Counted from the first letter of the stretch, positions 20,921 through 30,141 are shown. The stretch: DNA of 64,000 nt from JBEVJK01 sp963791325 (GCA_963791325.1 CAWBRU010000007.1:62001-126000), one strand, 5' to 3'. Program-made: numbers and translations. Notes: generated by a model from the letters alone, not told the origin.

Positions 20921-21033
20921 GTGAATGGTGAATAGTGAATGGTCAATGGTGAAAGGCAGACGTGGCCGATCTTGGCTATTCGCTACTCGCTATCCCCTGC
21001 TTACCATTCACCATTCACCATTCACCATTCACT
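20921..21033. repeat. Inverted heptamer-repeat array (GTGAATG / CATTCAC)
   Basis: The left arm at 20921-20955 contains variants of GTGAATG and the right arm at 21003-21033 contains complementary CATTCAC units, leaving about 47 nt between. The transcript could fold as a long imperfect hairpin. Related arrays are at 38246-38429 and 58711-58760. The array lies in the 5' region of the response regulator gene. Confidence 0.75.
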
Positions 21034-21116
21034 GCTGCGGCAGCAGACGGAACATCGGTCCCGCCTGCTGCCGCCGGAGCCGGTCAACGCTGGCAGTGTC
21101 CGGCTCCGCGCCCCGT

Positions 21117-21152
21117 CGTGCCGTCGGCCCGGGGTGTTCGGCCGACGGCACG
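21117..21152 (-). terminator. Strong 13-bp stem hairpin downstream of degP
   Basis: CGTGCCGTCGGCC at 21117-21129 pairs perfectly with GGCCGACGGCACG at 21140-21152 around a 10-nt loop, starting 7 nt past the degP stop. There is no U-tract, so it may act as a Rho-assisted terminator or as an mRNA 3' stabiliser. Confidence 0.6.
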
Positions 21153-21158
21153 AGGTAG

Positions 21159-22706
21159 TCAGCCCTTGGCCACCGGCAGGGCGACGAAGCGGCTGGCGTC
21201 GTCGCGGGTCACCTGCACCAGCACCGCCTTGCGGCCGGCCTTGGAGGCATCCTGCATCGCGCCGGTGACGTCCTTGGCGGAAGTCACCGTCTTGGAGTTC
21301 ACCGAGACGATGACGTCGCCGGCCTGCAGGCCGCGGTCGGCGGCGTCGCTGTCGGGATCGACATCGGTGACCACCAGGCCCTTGCCGTCGTCGGCCGGCG
21401 AGACGGTGATGCCGAGGGCATCGAGCGTATCGGCGGCAGGCTTTTCCTGGCCCTGATCGTCGGCCTTGGCCTGCTTGTCGCTGGTGGGCAGCGTGCCGAG
21501 GTCGACCTTGAAGGTTTCCGACTTGCCGTTGCGGAACACCGTGATGTCGACGTCCTTGCCCGGCGCCATGCCGGCGATCTCGCGCGACAGTTCCTTGGGC
21601 GAGGCGACATCCTTGCCGTTGACGGCGGTGATCACGTCGCCGGCCTCGATGCCGGCCTTCTTGGCCGGGCTGTCGGCCTCGGCCTGCGAGACCAGCGCGC
21701 CCTTGGTGCCGGCGAGCCCGAGCGACTCGGCGATGTCGGAGTTCACCGGCTGGATCTGGACGCCGAGGAAGCCGCGCTGCACGGAGCCGTCCTTCATCAG
21801 CTCGCCGACGACCTGCTTGGCGGTCGAGGCGGGGATGGCGAAGGCGATGCCGACATTGCCGCCCGAGGGCGAGAAGATGGCGGTGTTGATGCCGACCACC
21901 TGGCCGTTGAGGTTGAAGGCCGGGCCACCCGAATTGCCGCGGTTGACCGCCGCGTCGATCTGGATGAAGTCGTCATAGGGGCCGGCGCCGATGTCGCGGC
22001 CGCGGGCCGAGACGATGCCGGCGGTCACCGTGCCGCCGAGGCCGAACGGGTTGCCGACCGCGACCACCCAGTCACCGACCCGAACCTTGCCGTCGTCGGC
22101 GAAGTCGACATAGGTGAACTTGCGGCTGTCGTCGACCTTGAGCACGGCCAGATCGGTGCGCGGATCGGTGCCGATCAGCTTGGCGTCGAGCTCATCGCCA
22201 TTGTCCATGACCACGGTGAAGTCGGAACCGCCCTGGACGACGTGGTTGTTGGTCACCAGGAAGCCGTCTTCGGAGATGAAGAAGCCGGAGCCCTGGGCGA
22301 CCGGACGCGGGCCCTGGCGGTGGTTGAAGTGGTGCTCGCCGTGGCCCTGATTGTTGCCGTCGCCGCGGAACTCGCGGAAGAAGCGCTTCATCGGGTGATC
22401 GTCGGGCAGCTGGTCGAAGCCGAACGGCATCTGCGAGCCGTCCTGATCGCCGCCGCTCATGCCGTCGTCGGAAGCCGGCTCGACCTTGGCCTTGACCCGG
22501 ACGCTGACGACCGCCGGCGAGACCTTCTGGACGACATCGGCGAAGCTCGGCACCTGCGGGGCGTTGACGCTGACGGCCTCGGCAAACACCGGGGCGGTGC
22601 CGCCGGTGATGGCGCCGAACCCGATCGCGCCGGCGATCACCGCCGAGGCGGCCGCAGCCAGCATGCGGGTGCGGGCCCGGTAGGGGGAAATTGGGGAGGT
22701 AGACAT
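21159..22706 (-). CDS. degP: Periplasmic Do-family serine protease/chaperone
   Basis: A 515-residue HtrA protease that degrades or refolds damaged envelope proteins. A signal peptide spans residues ~1-42. The trypsin-like domain shows His in TNNHVVQGG, Asp in RTDLAVLKV and Ser in NRGNSGGPAFN. Two PDZ domains follow (QRGFLGVQIQPV... and GLVVTDVDPDSDAADRGLQ). The His/Gln-rich loop near residue 110-130 (NNQGHGEHHFNHRQG) corresponds to the LA loop. The start at 22706 has AGAGGA 10-15 nt upstream. It sits between the two-component operon and the ccm operon, as in rhizobia. Confidence 0.93.
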   Translation of the reverse strand: MSTSPISPYRARTRMLAAAASAVIAGAIGFGAITGGTAPVFAEAVSVNAPQVPSFADVVQKVSPAVVSVRVKAKVEPASDDGMSGGDQDGSQMPFGFDQLPDDHPMKRFFREFRGDGNNQGHGEHHFNHRQGPRPVAQGSGFFISEDGFLVTNNHVVQGGSDFTVVMDNGDELDAKLIGTDPRTDLAVLKVDDSRKFTYVDFADDGKVRVGDWVVAVGNPFGLGGTVTAGIVSARGRDIGAGPYDDFIQIDAAVNRGNSGGPAFNLNGQVVGINTAIFSPSGGNVGIAFAIPASTAKQVVGELMKDGSVQRGFLGVQIQPVNSDIAESLGLAGTKGALVSQAEADSPAKKAGIEAGDVITAVNGKDVASPKELSREIAGMAPGKDVDITVFRNGKSETFKVDLGTLPTSDKQAKADDQGQEKPAADTLDALGITVSPADDGKGLVVTDVDPDSDAADRGLQAGDVIVSVNSKTVTSAKDVTGAMQDASKAGRKAVLVQVTRDDASRFVALPVAKG

Positions 22707-22709
22707 TGC

Positions 22710-23080
22710 GCTTTGTCCTCTTCTCTTGAATTCTGTAGGGGGTTCGGCCGCGCGCCGCACCCGCTGCCACCAAGAGATAGAGACGGCGACATTACGGCGC
22801 CATTTCCGGCACATGAAACTTTGGTAATCTTGGCCGTTTCCCGCGCCCGGCGACCTGATGTTGTCCGAGAGCACGCCTGCGGCGCCTCGGCTATCGACGC
22901 GCTCGCCTCCAACATTGAACGCCGACAGCGCGGCCGGCGCCCCCTCGCCCCAACGGGGAGAGGGAGGCCGGCGCGAAAGCGACGGCGGGGTGAGGGGGAT
23001 GTCGGCGGTTGGTTCCCCACTCCGGTTGGCTGGCTCACGTTGAGGCGGTCGCATCGTCGTCAGCGGACGCTGCGCTCCCT
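22710..23080. other. Intergenic region between ccmH and degP
   Basis: About 370 bp without a supported gene. It includes a palindromic block at ~22942-23005 (CCCTCGCCCCAACGGGGAGAGG with a GGGTGAGGGGGA partner), resembling the GC-rich palindromic repeats seen elsewhere in the window. The degP promoter presumably lies in the degP-proximal part, but no clear -35/-10 pair is visible. Confidence 0.5.
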
Positions 23081-23659
23081 TTAGGCCCGGTCCTCGCCCA
23101 GCGCCTTGCCGAGCGCCACCTCCTCCTCGGCGGTGAGCGGTGCCACGGCGGCGCCGCGCCGCCGCGCCGCCCGCCACAGGAACAGGCCGCCGGCGCCGAT
23201 CAACAGCACCGGGGTGCCCCACAACAGCGCGTTGCGCAGATTGAAGCGCGGCTTGAGCAGCACGAACTCGCCATAGCGCGACACCACATAGGCAAGCACC
23301 TCGCCGTCGCTGTCGCCGGCCTTCAGCCGGTCGCGCACCAGGAGCCGCAGGTCGCGCGCCAGCTCGGCATCGAAATCGTCGATCGACTGGTTCTGGCAGA
23401 CCATGCAGCGCAGCTCGGCCGACAGAGTGCGCGCCCGCTGCTCGAGCTTGGGGTCGGCCAGCATCTCGTCCGGCTGCACCGCATGGGCGCCGCCCGCCAG
23501 GCCAAGCCAGGCGGCGCAAAGCGCTGTCGCCGCGGCACGCCGCGCGCTCGACGAATTCCAGCAGACGAGGAAACAGGTCGTCCGTCCGGAACGGCGGATA
23601 GCCAAGGACTTGCGGTGGGCCCCCGACCGGCAGAACCGGTGAACCGCTCCCGCTCTCAT
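23081..23659 (-). CDS. ccmH: Cytochrome c maturation protein CcmH
   Basis: CcmH reduces apocytochrome c or presents it for haem attachment in the periplasm. The mature region has the redox motif RCMVCQNQSIDD (Cys-Met-Val-Cys, then the conserved QNQSID) and one C-terminal transmembrane helix (ALLWGTPVLLIGAGGLFLW). The ATG at 23659 overlaps the ccmF stop as ATGA. The first ~40 codons (HRFCRSGAHRKSLAIRRSGR...) are encoded by a degenerate copy of the dispersed repeat, giving 192 residues rather than the usual ~150-160. The native signal peptide appears to begin around ARRAAATALCAAWLGLAGGA. It is last gene of the ccm operon. Confidence 0.88.
   Translation of the reverse strand: MRAGAVHRFCRSGAHRKSLAIRRSGRTTCFLVCWNSSSARRAAATALCAAWLGLAGGAHAVQPDEMLADPKLEQRARTLSAELRCMVCQNQSIDDFDAELARDLRLLVRDRLKAGDSDGEVLAYVVSRYGEFVLLKPRFNLRNALLWGTPVLLIGAGGLFLWRAARRRGAAVAPLTAEEEVALGKALGEDRA
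23547..23648. repeat. Degenerate dispersed repeat inside the 5' end of ccmH
   Basis: On the minus strand it reads GCGGTTCACCGGTTCTGCCG, then CAAGTCCTTGGCTATCCGCC, TTCCGGACGG and CTGGAATTCG, aligning block by block with the inverse of intact copies such as 27328-27430 and 55694-55790. It is located between the ccmF stop and the ccmH signal peptide. Confidence 0.65.
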
Positions 23660-25647
23660 GCCGCCGCCGCGCCCGCCGCTTGGCGGGCAGGCTTGCGCCT
23701 TGCCGGCGCGCCCACCCTCAGGCGCCGGTCGGCGATGGCGCAAAGCCCGCCCGCCATCATCACCAATGCGCCGATCCAGATCAGCGTCACCAGCGGCTTC
23801 CACCAGACCCTGACCACGATGCCGCCGTCGGCGGTGGGGTCGCCGAGCGCCACATAGAGCTGGCTGAGGCCGAGCGTGCGGATGCCGGCCTCGGTGGTCG
23901 CCATCTGCCGCACCGGGTAGAAGCGCTTGGCCGCCGTCACGGTGCCGAGCGCCTGCCCGGCCCGGTCGCTCAGCGCGAAGCGGGCGCTGTCCTCGGTGTA
24001 GTTCGGCCCCTTGACGGGGGCGAGGCCGGTGAAGGTCAGCCGGTAGCCGGCCAGCATCACCGCCTCGCCGGGCTTCATCGCCAGGATCCGCTCGCCCGAA
24101 AGCGTGGTGACGCCGACGATGCCGGCGAGCGTCAGCCCGAGGCCGAGATGGGCAAGCGCGGTCCCGAACACCGAGCTCGGCAGGCCGGCGAGCCGCCGGA
24201 GCGCCACGCCGGCGCTGACCGCCGGATAGCCGGAGCGCACCACCAGGTCGGTCGCCGCGCCGAGCACCAGCCACAGCGCCAGCCCTGCGCCGAGCGCGGC
24301 AAACGCACTGGCGCCGTTGATGACCACCAGCACCGCCAGCGTGCCGAGCACGGCACCGCCGAACGCAGTCGCCAGGCGCTGGCCGGCGGCGTAGAGGTCG
24401 CCGCGCTTCCAGGCAAGCAGCGGCCCGAACGGGACCGCCAGCAGGAGCGGCACCATCACCGCGCCGAAGGTCAGGTTAAAGAACGGCGCGCCGACCGAGA
24501 TCTTGTCGCCGGTGAGCGCCTCCACCACCAGCGGGTAGAGCGTGCCGGTAAGCACGGTGGCCGCCGCCGTGGTCAGGAACAGGTTGTTGAGCACCAGCGC
24601 GCCCTCGCGCGAGATCGGCTGGAACAGGCCGCCCGGCTGCAGCGTCCCGGCACGCCAGGCAAACAGCGCCAGCGAGCCGCCGATGAAGGCGGTCAGGATC
24701 GCCAGGATGAAGATGCCGCGGCCGGGGTCGGTGGCGAACGCATGCACCGAGGTGAGCACGCCCGAGCGCACCAGGAAGGTGCCGAGCAGCGACAGCGAGA
24801 AGGTCAGGATCGCCAGCAGCACCGTCCAGATCTTCAGCGCCGAGCGCTTTTCCATGACCAGCGCGGAATGCAGCAGTGCGGTGCCGGCCAGCCACGGCAT
24901 GAACGAGGCGTTCTCGACCGGATCCCAGAACCAGAAGCCGCCCCAGCCGAGCTCGTAATAGGCCCAGTAGGAGCCCATGGCGATGCCGCCGGTCAGGAAG
25001 ATCCAGGCGGTCAGCGTCCACGGCCGCACGAAGCGGGCCCAGGCGGCGTCGATCTTGCCGTCGATCAGCGCGGCGGCGGCAAAGGAGAACGAGATCGAAA
25101 AGCCGACATAGCCGAGATAGAGCATCGGCGGGTGGATCGCCAGGCCGATGTCCTGCAGGATCGGGTTCAGGTCGCGGCCTTCGAACGGCGCCGGCGACAG
25201 CCGCGCGAACGGGTTCGACGTGGTCAGCACGAACAGCATGAAGGCGGCGCCGATCAGGCCCTGGACGGCCAGCGCATCGGCCTTCAGGGTCGGCGGCACA
25301 TTGCGACCGAAGGCGGCGACCAGCGCGCCGAAGAACGTCAGGATCAGCACCCAGAGCAGCATCGAGCCTTCGTGGTTGCCCCAGGTGCCGGTGATCTTGA
25401 ACAGCATCGGCTTCAGCGAGTGCGAGTTCTCCCACACATTGGCGACGGAGAAATCCGACCGCGCATAGGCCGAGACCAGCACGGCGAAGGCGATTGCCAC
25501 CAGCGCAAAGCCGCTCACCGCCGCCGGCCCGGCGACCGCCATCAGCCTGGCGTCGCCGCGCCGCGCGCCGATCATCGGCAGGCTGGCCTGCACCAGCGAC
25601 AAAGCGAAGGCCAGCACCAGCGCGAAATGGCCGAGTTCAACGATCAC
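23656..25647 (-). CDS. ccmF: Cytochrome c haem lyase subunit CcmF
   Basis: A 663-residue multi-pass inner-membrane protein that transfers haem from CcmE to apocytochrome c. The tryptophan-rich WWD-type motif is WGGFWFWDPVENASFMPW near residue 225-245. Conserved flanking histidines (GTWGNHEGS, AIHPPMLYLGY) are present. About 14-15 hydrophobic helices are visible. The GTG start at 25647 overlaps the ccmE stop and gives MIVELGHFALVLA, the family N-terminus. It is translationally coupled to ccmE upstream and ccmH downstream. Confidence 0.95.
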   Translation of the reverse strand: MIVELGHFALVLAFALSLVQASLPMIGARRGDARLMAVAGPAAVSGFALVAIAFAVLVSAYARSDFSVANVWENSHSLKPMLFKITGTWGNHEGSMLLWVLILTFFGALVAAFGRNVPPTLKADALAVQGLIGAAFMLFVLTTSNPFARLSPAPFEGRDLNPILQDIGLAIHPPMLYLGYVGFSISFSFAAAALIDGKIDAAWARFVRPWTLTAWIFLTGGIAMGSYWAYYELGWGGFWFWDPVENASFMPWLAGTALLHSALVMEKRSALKIWTVLLAILTFSLSLLGTFLVRSGVLTSVHAFATDPGRGIFILAILTAFIGGSLALFAWRAGTLQPGGLFQPISREGALVLNNLFLTTAAATVLTGTLYPLVVEALTGDKISVGAPFFNLTFGAVMVPLLLAVPFGPLLAWKRGDLYAAGQRLATAFGGAVLGTLAVLVVINGASAFAALGAGLALWLVLGAATDLVVRSGYPAVSAGVALRRLAGLPSSVFGTALAHLGLGLTLAGIVGVTTLSGERILAMKPGEAVMLAGYRLTFTGLAPVKGPNYTEDSARFALSDRAGQALGTVTAAKRFYPVRQMATTEAGIRTLGLSQLYVALGDPTADGGIVVRVWWKPLVTLIWIGALVMMAGGLCAIADRRLRVGAPARRKPARQAAGAAAA

Positions 25648-26084
25648 GGCTTGGCCTCCTGCCAAACACCGCGCGCCTTGAGGCTGTCGGCGACTTCCTT
25701 GGGCATATAGGTCTCGTCATGCTTGGCCAGCACGCTGTCGGCGACGAACACGCCGTCGGGGCCGAAGCTGCCTTCGGTGACCACCCCCTGATCCTCGCGG
25801 AACAGGTCGGGCAGGATGCCGTGATAGACCACCTTGACGGAATTGGCCTTGTCGGTCACGGCAAAGGCGACGTCGCTGCCCGTGCCGCGCACGATCGAGC
25901 CTTTCTCGACCAGCCCGCCAAGGCGGATGCGCGCGCCGGGGGCGGGGTGCGCCGCGCCGAGGTCGGCCGGCATGTAGAAATAGGAGGTCTTCTGGCCGAG
26001 CGCATAGAAGGTCAGCCCGGCCGCGCAGGCGAGAAACGCCATGCCGCCGCCGATCACCGCCATCCGCTTGCTCTTGCGTCTCAT
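25644..26084 (-). CDS. ccmE: Haem chaperone CcmE
   Basis: CcmE covalently binds haem in the periplasm and hands it to the CcmF-CcmH complex. The 146-residue protein has an N-terminal anchor (MAVIGGGMAFLACAAGLTFY), an OB-fold body (RIRLGGLVEKGSI, ILPDLFREDQGVV) and the haem-binding segment LAKHDETYMP with its conserved histidine and tyrosine. ATG overlaps the ccmI stop as ATGA. Confidence 0.96.
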   Translation of the reverse strand: MRRKSKRMAVIGGGMAFLACAAGLTFYALGQKTSYFYMPADLGAAHPAPGARIRLGGLVEKGSIVRGTGSDVAFAVTDKANSVKVVYHGILPDLFREDQGVVTEGSFGPDGVFVADSVLAKHDETYMPKEVADSLKARGVWQEAKP

Positions 26085-27214
26085 CGGGTCTGCGCCGCCG
26101 CCACCCCGAGCGAGGCGGCCAGTGCTGCGAGCGCCTTGCCGTCGGCGCTGTCGGGACCGAGCGCGTCGAGCCCGCGGGCGAGCGCATCGCGCGCCGCATC
26201 GGGCTTGCCGAGCACCTGGTAGGAGCGCACCAGCTTTTGCCAGCCGGCCGGGTCGCCGGGGTTGTCCCTGAGCTTCTGGTCGAGCGAGGCGACCATGCCG
26301 CTGATCATCGCCGCGCGATCCGCCGGGGCGAGGTCCTGCGCAGCGGCGGCGGCCTGGTCGGGCGCGCCGGCGCCTGCCTCGGCGAGCCGCGCGGCCTCGT
26401 CGGCCGCCTGCTCGGCGGCCTTGCGCCAGGGCGAGTCGGCCGGCAGGTCGGCGAGCATCGTCTTGAAGGCCGCGGCCGCGTCCTCCATCCTGCCTTCCTG
26501 GGCGAGCGCGGACGCCAGGTAGAAGCGCGCCTTGGGCTGCGCGGCATCGATCGCCAGCGCCCGCCGGAATGCGGCCTCGGCCTCCTCCGAGATCATGCCC
26601 TGGGCGCTCATCGCCAAAGCTTCGCCAAGCCCGCTCTCGCGCTCGGCGCTGCCGCCATTGACCCGGATGGCGTTCTTGAACGCGGTCACGGCATCGTCAG
26701 TGCGGCCGAGCTTGAGGTAGATCGGCGCGAGCACGTCCCAGCCGCGCCCGTCGCCGGGATTGGCCGCAAGATGCGCCTCCGCCCGCGCCACCAGCTCCTC
26801 GATGCCGGCATCGCCCGGCAGCTTGTCGAGCCGTGCGGCGAGCGGCGCCCCCGGCAGCCCCGGCGAGCCGAGCACGCCATAGAGGCCGAAGGCCAGCAAC
26901 GGCACGGCCAGCACCGCCGCGCTGGCGGCAAGCCGCGCCACGTTCGGCGCCGTCGCGGCCGGTTTCTCGGGCAGTGCCTCGCTGCCGCGCTTCAGGATGC
27001 GCCGGCCGATCTCGGCCCGTGCCTCATTGGCCTCCGCCGCGCCGACCAGGCCGCGGCGGGCGTCGCGCTCGATCTCGGCGAGCTGGTCGCGATAGACCGC
27101 CAAATCGTGGCTGAGATCGCTGTCCTCGAGCCGGCGCGGCGCGCGCACGAGCGGCACCAGCACCGCCAGCGCGGCGGCCAGAGCCAGGCAGGCTGCGATC
27201 AGCCAGAACAGCAT
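26081..27214 (-). CDS. ccmI: Apocytochrome c chaperone CcmI (CycH)
   Basis: CcmI delivers apocytochrome c to the haem lyase. The N-terminus holds two transmembrane helices (residues ~1-24 and ~92-112) around the cytoplasmic RRLEDSDLSHDLAVYRDQL region typical of the family. The periplasmic C-terminal part carries TPR-like repeats (GRGWDVLAPIYLKLGRTDDA, KARFYLASALAQEGRMEDA, PAGWQKLVRSYQVLGKPDA). It is the first gene of the ccmI-E-F-H operon, running leftward. Confidence 0.93.
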   Translation of the reverse strand: MLFWLIAACLALAAALAVLVPLVRAPRRLEDSDLSHDLAVYRDQLAEIERDARRGLVGAAEANEARAEIGRRILKRGSEALPEKPAATAPNVARLAASAAVLAVPLLAFGLYGVLGSPGLPGAPLAARLDKLPGDAGIEELVARAEAHLAANPGDGRGWDVLAPIYLKLGRTDDAVTAFKNAIRVNGGSAERESGLGEALAMSAQGMISEEAEAAFRRALAIDAAQPKARFYLASALAQEGRMEDAAAAFKTMLADLPADSPWRKAAEQAADEAARLAEAGAGAPDQAAAAAQDLAPADRAAMISGMVASLDQKLRDNPGDPAGWQKLVRSYQVLGKPDAARDALARGLDALGPDSADGKALAALAASLGVAAAQTR

Positions 27215-27327
27215 GTCACCTCATTGCGTCTCGCCCCCTGAGGGGCAGGCTCCTCGTTTAGCCATGCGGCGTCGAGCTGCCAATGCGGCCATTTGACGAG
27301 GCCCATCACGTCGCGGTGATGGCCACG

Positions 27328-27430
27328 GCAATTCCAGGAAAAGTGGAACGATTTTCCGTCCGGAATTGCGGAAAAACAAAGACTTGGAGGGGAGCACCAA
27401 TTCGAAGAAGAAGAAAAGGTGATCCGCTCT
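27328..27430. repeat. Dispersed ~100-bp repeat, near-consensus copy
   Basis: Runs from GCAATTCCAGGAAAAGTGG through TTTTCCGTCCGGAATTGCGG and AAAAACAAAGACTTGGAG to GGTGATCCGCTC. It lies between the lipoprotein gene (its right end touches the stop codon) and ccmI. Confidence 0.85.
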
Positions 27431-27896
27431 AGGTGAGCGGCGTCCAGCCGCCGTCGGGATTGCGGCAGGCGGTGCCGCGCGCCCGCTTCGGCTGGCCCCC
27501 GGTATAGACGGTCTGGGCATATTGGCGGCAGTCCTGCGAGCCGACCCGGTAGGGCGATGCCGCCACCACTTCGCCATAGCGGCCGCCCTGGCGACTGCCC
27601 CAGACGACTGGCTGGCCGCTCTGCGTATATTCGAGCGCCCGGTATTCCGCCTCCAGCGCCTCGCGGCGCTCGGCCCCGTCGAGGTCGCTGCCGATCGGGC
27701 CGCCGATCAGGCCGCCGTTCATCGCGCCGATGATCGAGGCGGCGACGGCGCCTTGGCCGGCCGGCGCCTTGGTTGCGGCCGCGGCGCCCGTCGAACCGGC
27801 TGGGCCAAGGCCGCCGCCCCCGCTGGAGATGGCTGTCCCTCCGGCGCATCCGCCGAGCGCCAGCAGCCCTGCCATGAGCGCCAATTGCCGTTTCAT
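27429..27896 (-). CDS. Outer-membrane-type lipoprotein, RT0821/Lpp0805 surface protein family
   Basis: A 155-residue predicted lipoprotein with lipobox LALGGC (lipidated Cys near residue 17). A glycine-zipper stretch follows (ASIIGAMNGGLIGGPIGSDLD, residues ~53-73), then LEAEYRALEYTQSGQPVVW and a C-terminal module with cysteines in QDCRQYAQTV and GTACRNPDGGW. This arrangement matches the RT0821/Lpp0805 (17 kDa antigen-like) family. Exact function is unknown. It appears to be monocistronic. Confidence 0.8.
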   Translation of the reverse strand: MKRQLALMAGLLALGGCAGGTAISSGGGGLGPAGSTGAAAATKAPAGQGAVAASIIGAMNGGLIGGPIGSDLDGAERREALEAEYRALEYTQSGQPVVWGSRQGGRYGEVVAASPYRVGSQDCRQYAQTVYTGGQPKRARGTACRNPDGGWTPLT

Positions 27897-28045
27897 CGTC
27901 GTCCCCGCGAAGCGGCCCGCTCCTAAAGCAAATCCGGCGAAAGGGAAAGCGCTTTTGCGCCCGCCGGGCGGCCTCGGTCCGCGCCCCGGCGCTGCCCGCC
28001 GACGCCGGCGCCCCCAGGCCGCGAGCTGCGTCGTCCCTACGTTCC

Positions 28046-29479
28046 TCATCCGGCGGCCGGCAGCGTCACCCGCGCTTCGAGCCCGCCTTCTGCGGCGCGT
28101 CCGAGCGCCAGGCTGCCGCCATATTCCTCGACCAGCTCGGCGACGATCGCCAGCCCGAGCCCGCTGCCCGGCCGGCTCTCGTCGAGCCGCTTGCCGCGCT
28201 TCAGCACTTCGTGCCGCAGCCCCTCGGGGATCCCCGGGCCGTCGTCGGCGACGACCAGAACGAGGCTGCCGCCGGCGCCCGGCCCGCCGGACAGGAGGGC
28301 TGCGGCGCTCACCGCGATCGTGCGGCTTGCCCATTTGCCGGCGTTGTCGAGGAGATTGCCGGCAATCTCCTCGAGATCCTCGCTCTCGCCGGCGAAAGCG
28401 AGCGCCGGATCCGGCGGGAGAAGTGTGATCGAGAGCTCGGGCCGCAGCTTCTGCATCACCCTGACCAGCCGGGCGAGCGCCGGGGCGACCGGGCTGCGGT
28501 AGACGGCGGAGCCGCGCTGGGCCGCGATCCGCGCCCGCTGCAGGGCGCCTTCCAGCTGCGTTTGCATGGCGCTCGCCTGGCCCTCGATCAGCCGGCCGCT
28601 GTCGCCGCCGAGCGCGCGGGCCTCGTTGAGCATCACCGCCAGCGGCGTCTTCAGCGCATGCGCCAGGTTGCCGACCTGGGTGCGGGCGCGCTCGACGATG
28701 CGGCGGTTGTTGTCGATCAGCGCATTGGTTTCGTCGGCCAGCGGCTGGATCTCGGCCGGGAAGGCGCCGTCGAGCCGCGTCGCGGTGCCCTCCCGCACCG
28801 CGGCCAGCGCGGCCCTGACCTTGGCGAGCGGCCGCAGCCCGAGCAGGATAGCAAGCGCGTTGATCGCCACCATGCCGACCCCGAAGATCGCCAGATAGGT
28901 GAACAGCCGGCGCTGGAAGGCGCCGACCTCGTTGTCGAGCTCGGTGCGGTTGCCCATCACCCGGAAGCGGGCGACCCGGTTCTGGGCATCGAGCACGAAC
29001 TCGTTCTCGACCGCCTGCAGCTCCTCCCCGGCAATGCCTTTGGTTTGGTAGCTGCGCTGGAAGGCGCTGTTGAACGGCACTTCGATGGTCGAGGGCGAGG
29101 CCACCGGCCGGGTCATCGACAGCGACCGCAGCCGGCCGGAAAGGCCGCCCGAGACCGGCTCGACGGACCAGTACCAGCCCGAATTGGGCACCGAGAAGCG
29201 CAGATCGCCAAGGTCGACGGTCCCGGTCAGCACCCCCTGCTCGGTCGCTCCGACCGAGCCGATCAGGTTGAACAGGTGCGCCGACAGCAGGCTGGTGAAG
29301 GCGCGCTCGCTGGCCTGGCGATACAGCGTGCTGATGATCGTCGAGGTCACCACCAGCGTGACGATCGCCCAGATCGTCGACAGCGCCACGATCCTGACCG
29401 AGAGCGAGCGCGGCAGCAGCGCCGGCCGGCCGTCGGGCGTGCGCCGAAACCAGCCGGCGGCCGCCCGCGCCGGGGTCAC
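28046..29479 (-). CDS. feuQ: Sensor histidine kinase, FeuQ-like
   Basis: A 477-residue kinase. Helices at ~28-48 and ~195-215 flank a ~145-residue periplasmic domain (SGWYWSVEPVSGGLSGRL). HAMP-like linker, then a PhoQ-type phosphoacceptor region (RTQVGNLAHALKTPLAVMLNEAR, His near 270) and a HATPase (NLLDNAGKWA, VADDGPGIPEG, GSGLGLAIVAELVE). The ATG overlaps the feuP stop by 4 nt. In Sinorhizobium FeuPQ controls export of periplasmic cyclic glucan; that role here is inferred from synteny and similarity. Confidence 0.87.
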   Translation of the reverse strand: MTPARAAAGWFRRTPDGRPALLPRSLSVRIVALSTIWAIVTLVVTSTIISTLYRQASERAFTSLLSAHLFNLIGSVGATEQGVLTGTVDLGDLRFSVPNSGWYWSVEPVSGGLSGRLRSLSMTRPVASPSTIEVPFNSAFQRSYQTKGIAGEELQAVENEFVLDAQNRVARFRVMGNRTELDNEVGAFQRRLFTYLAIFGVGMVAINALAILLGLRPLAKVRAALAAVREGTATRLDGAFPAEIQPLADETNALIDNNRRIVERARTQVGNLAHALKTPLAVMLNEARALGGDSGRLIEGQASAMQTQLEGALQRARIAAQRGSAVYRSPVAPALARLVRVMQKLRPELSITLLPPDPALAFAGESEDLEEIAGNLLDNAGKWASRTIAVSAAALLSGGPGAGGSLVLVVADDGPGIPEGLRHEVLKRGKRLDESRPGSGLGLAIVAELVEEYGGSLALGRAAEGGLEARVTLPAAG

Positions 29480-30141
29480 CGGCCGGGCTCGCGGATGCGG
29501 TAGCCCATGCCGCGCACGGTTTCGATCATGTCGCTGCCCATCTTCCGCCGCAGGCGCCCGACGAACACCTCGATCGTATTGGAATCGCGATCGAAATCCT
29601 GGTCGTAGAGGTGCTCGACCAGCTCCGTGCGGGAGACCACTTCGCCCATGTGGTGCATCAGATAAGCGAGCAGCCGGAACTCGTGCGAGGTAAGCTTCAG
29701 CGGCACGCCGGCAAGATCGGCCTTCGAGGCTTTGGTGTCGAGCCGGAGCGGCCCGCAGGAGAGCTCGGACGAGGCGTGCCCGGCAGCCCGCCGGATCAGC
29801 GCCCGGAGCCGCGCCAGCACCTCCTCGATGTGGAACGGCTTGGCGACATAGTCGTCGGCGCCGGCGTCGATGCCGGCCACCTTGTCGCTCCAGCGGTCGC
29901 GCGCCGTCAGCATCAGCACCGGCATCTTGCGGCCGCCGCGGCGCCAGCGCTCGACCACGCTGATGCCGTCCATCTGCGGCAGTCCGATATCGAGCACCAC
30001 CGCGTCATAAGGCTCCGTATCGCCGAGGAAGTGGCCTTCCTCGCCGTCATAGGCGCGGTCGACGACATAGCCGGCGTCGATCAGCGCCTCGCTGATCTGC
30101 CGGTTGAGCTCCCGGTCATCTTCGACGACGAGTATCCTCAA
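29476..30141 (-). CDS. feuP: OmpR-type response regulator, FeuP-like
   Basis: A 221-residue regulator. Receiver: ILVVEDDRELNRQ, phosphorylated Asp in AVVLDIGLPQMDG, and Lys in YVAKPFHIEEVLAR. Winged helix: LTSHEFRLLAYLMHHMGEVV and NTIEVFVGRLRRKMGSD. The sequence closely matches the FeuP pattern of rhizobia. The TTG at 30141 overlaps the upstream stop (TTGA) and gives the expected start LRILVVEDD. It is coupled with feuQ and the upstream small periplasmic gene. Confidence 0.88.
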   Translation of the reverse strand: MRILVVEDDRELNRQISEALIDAGYVVDRAYDGEEGHFLGDTEPYDAVVLDIGLPQMDGISVVERWRRGGRKMPVLMLTARDRWSDKVAGIDAGADDYVAKPFHIEEVLARLRALIRRAAGHASSELSCGPLRLDTKASKADLAGVPLKLTSHEFRLLAYLMHHMGEVVSRTELVEHLYDQDFDRDSNTIEVFVGRLRRKMGSDMIETVRGMGYRIREPGR

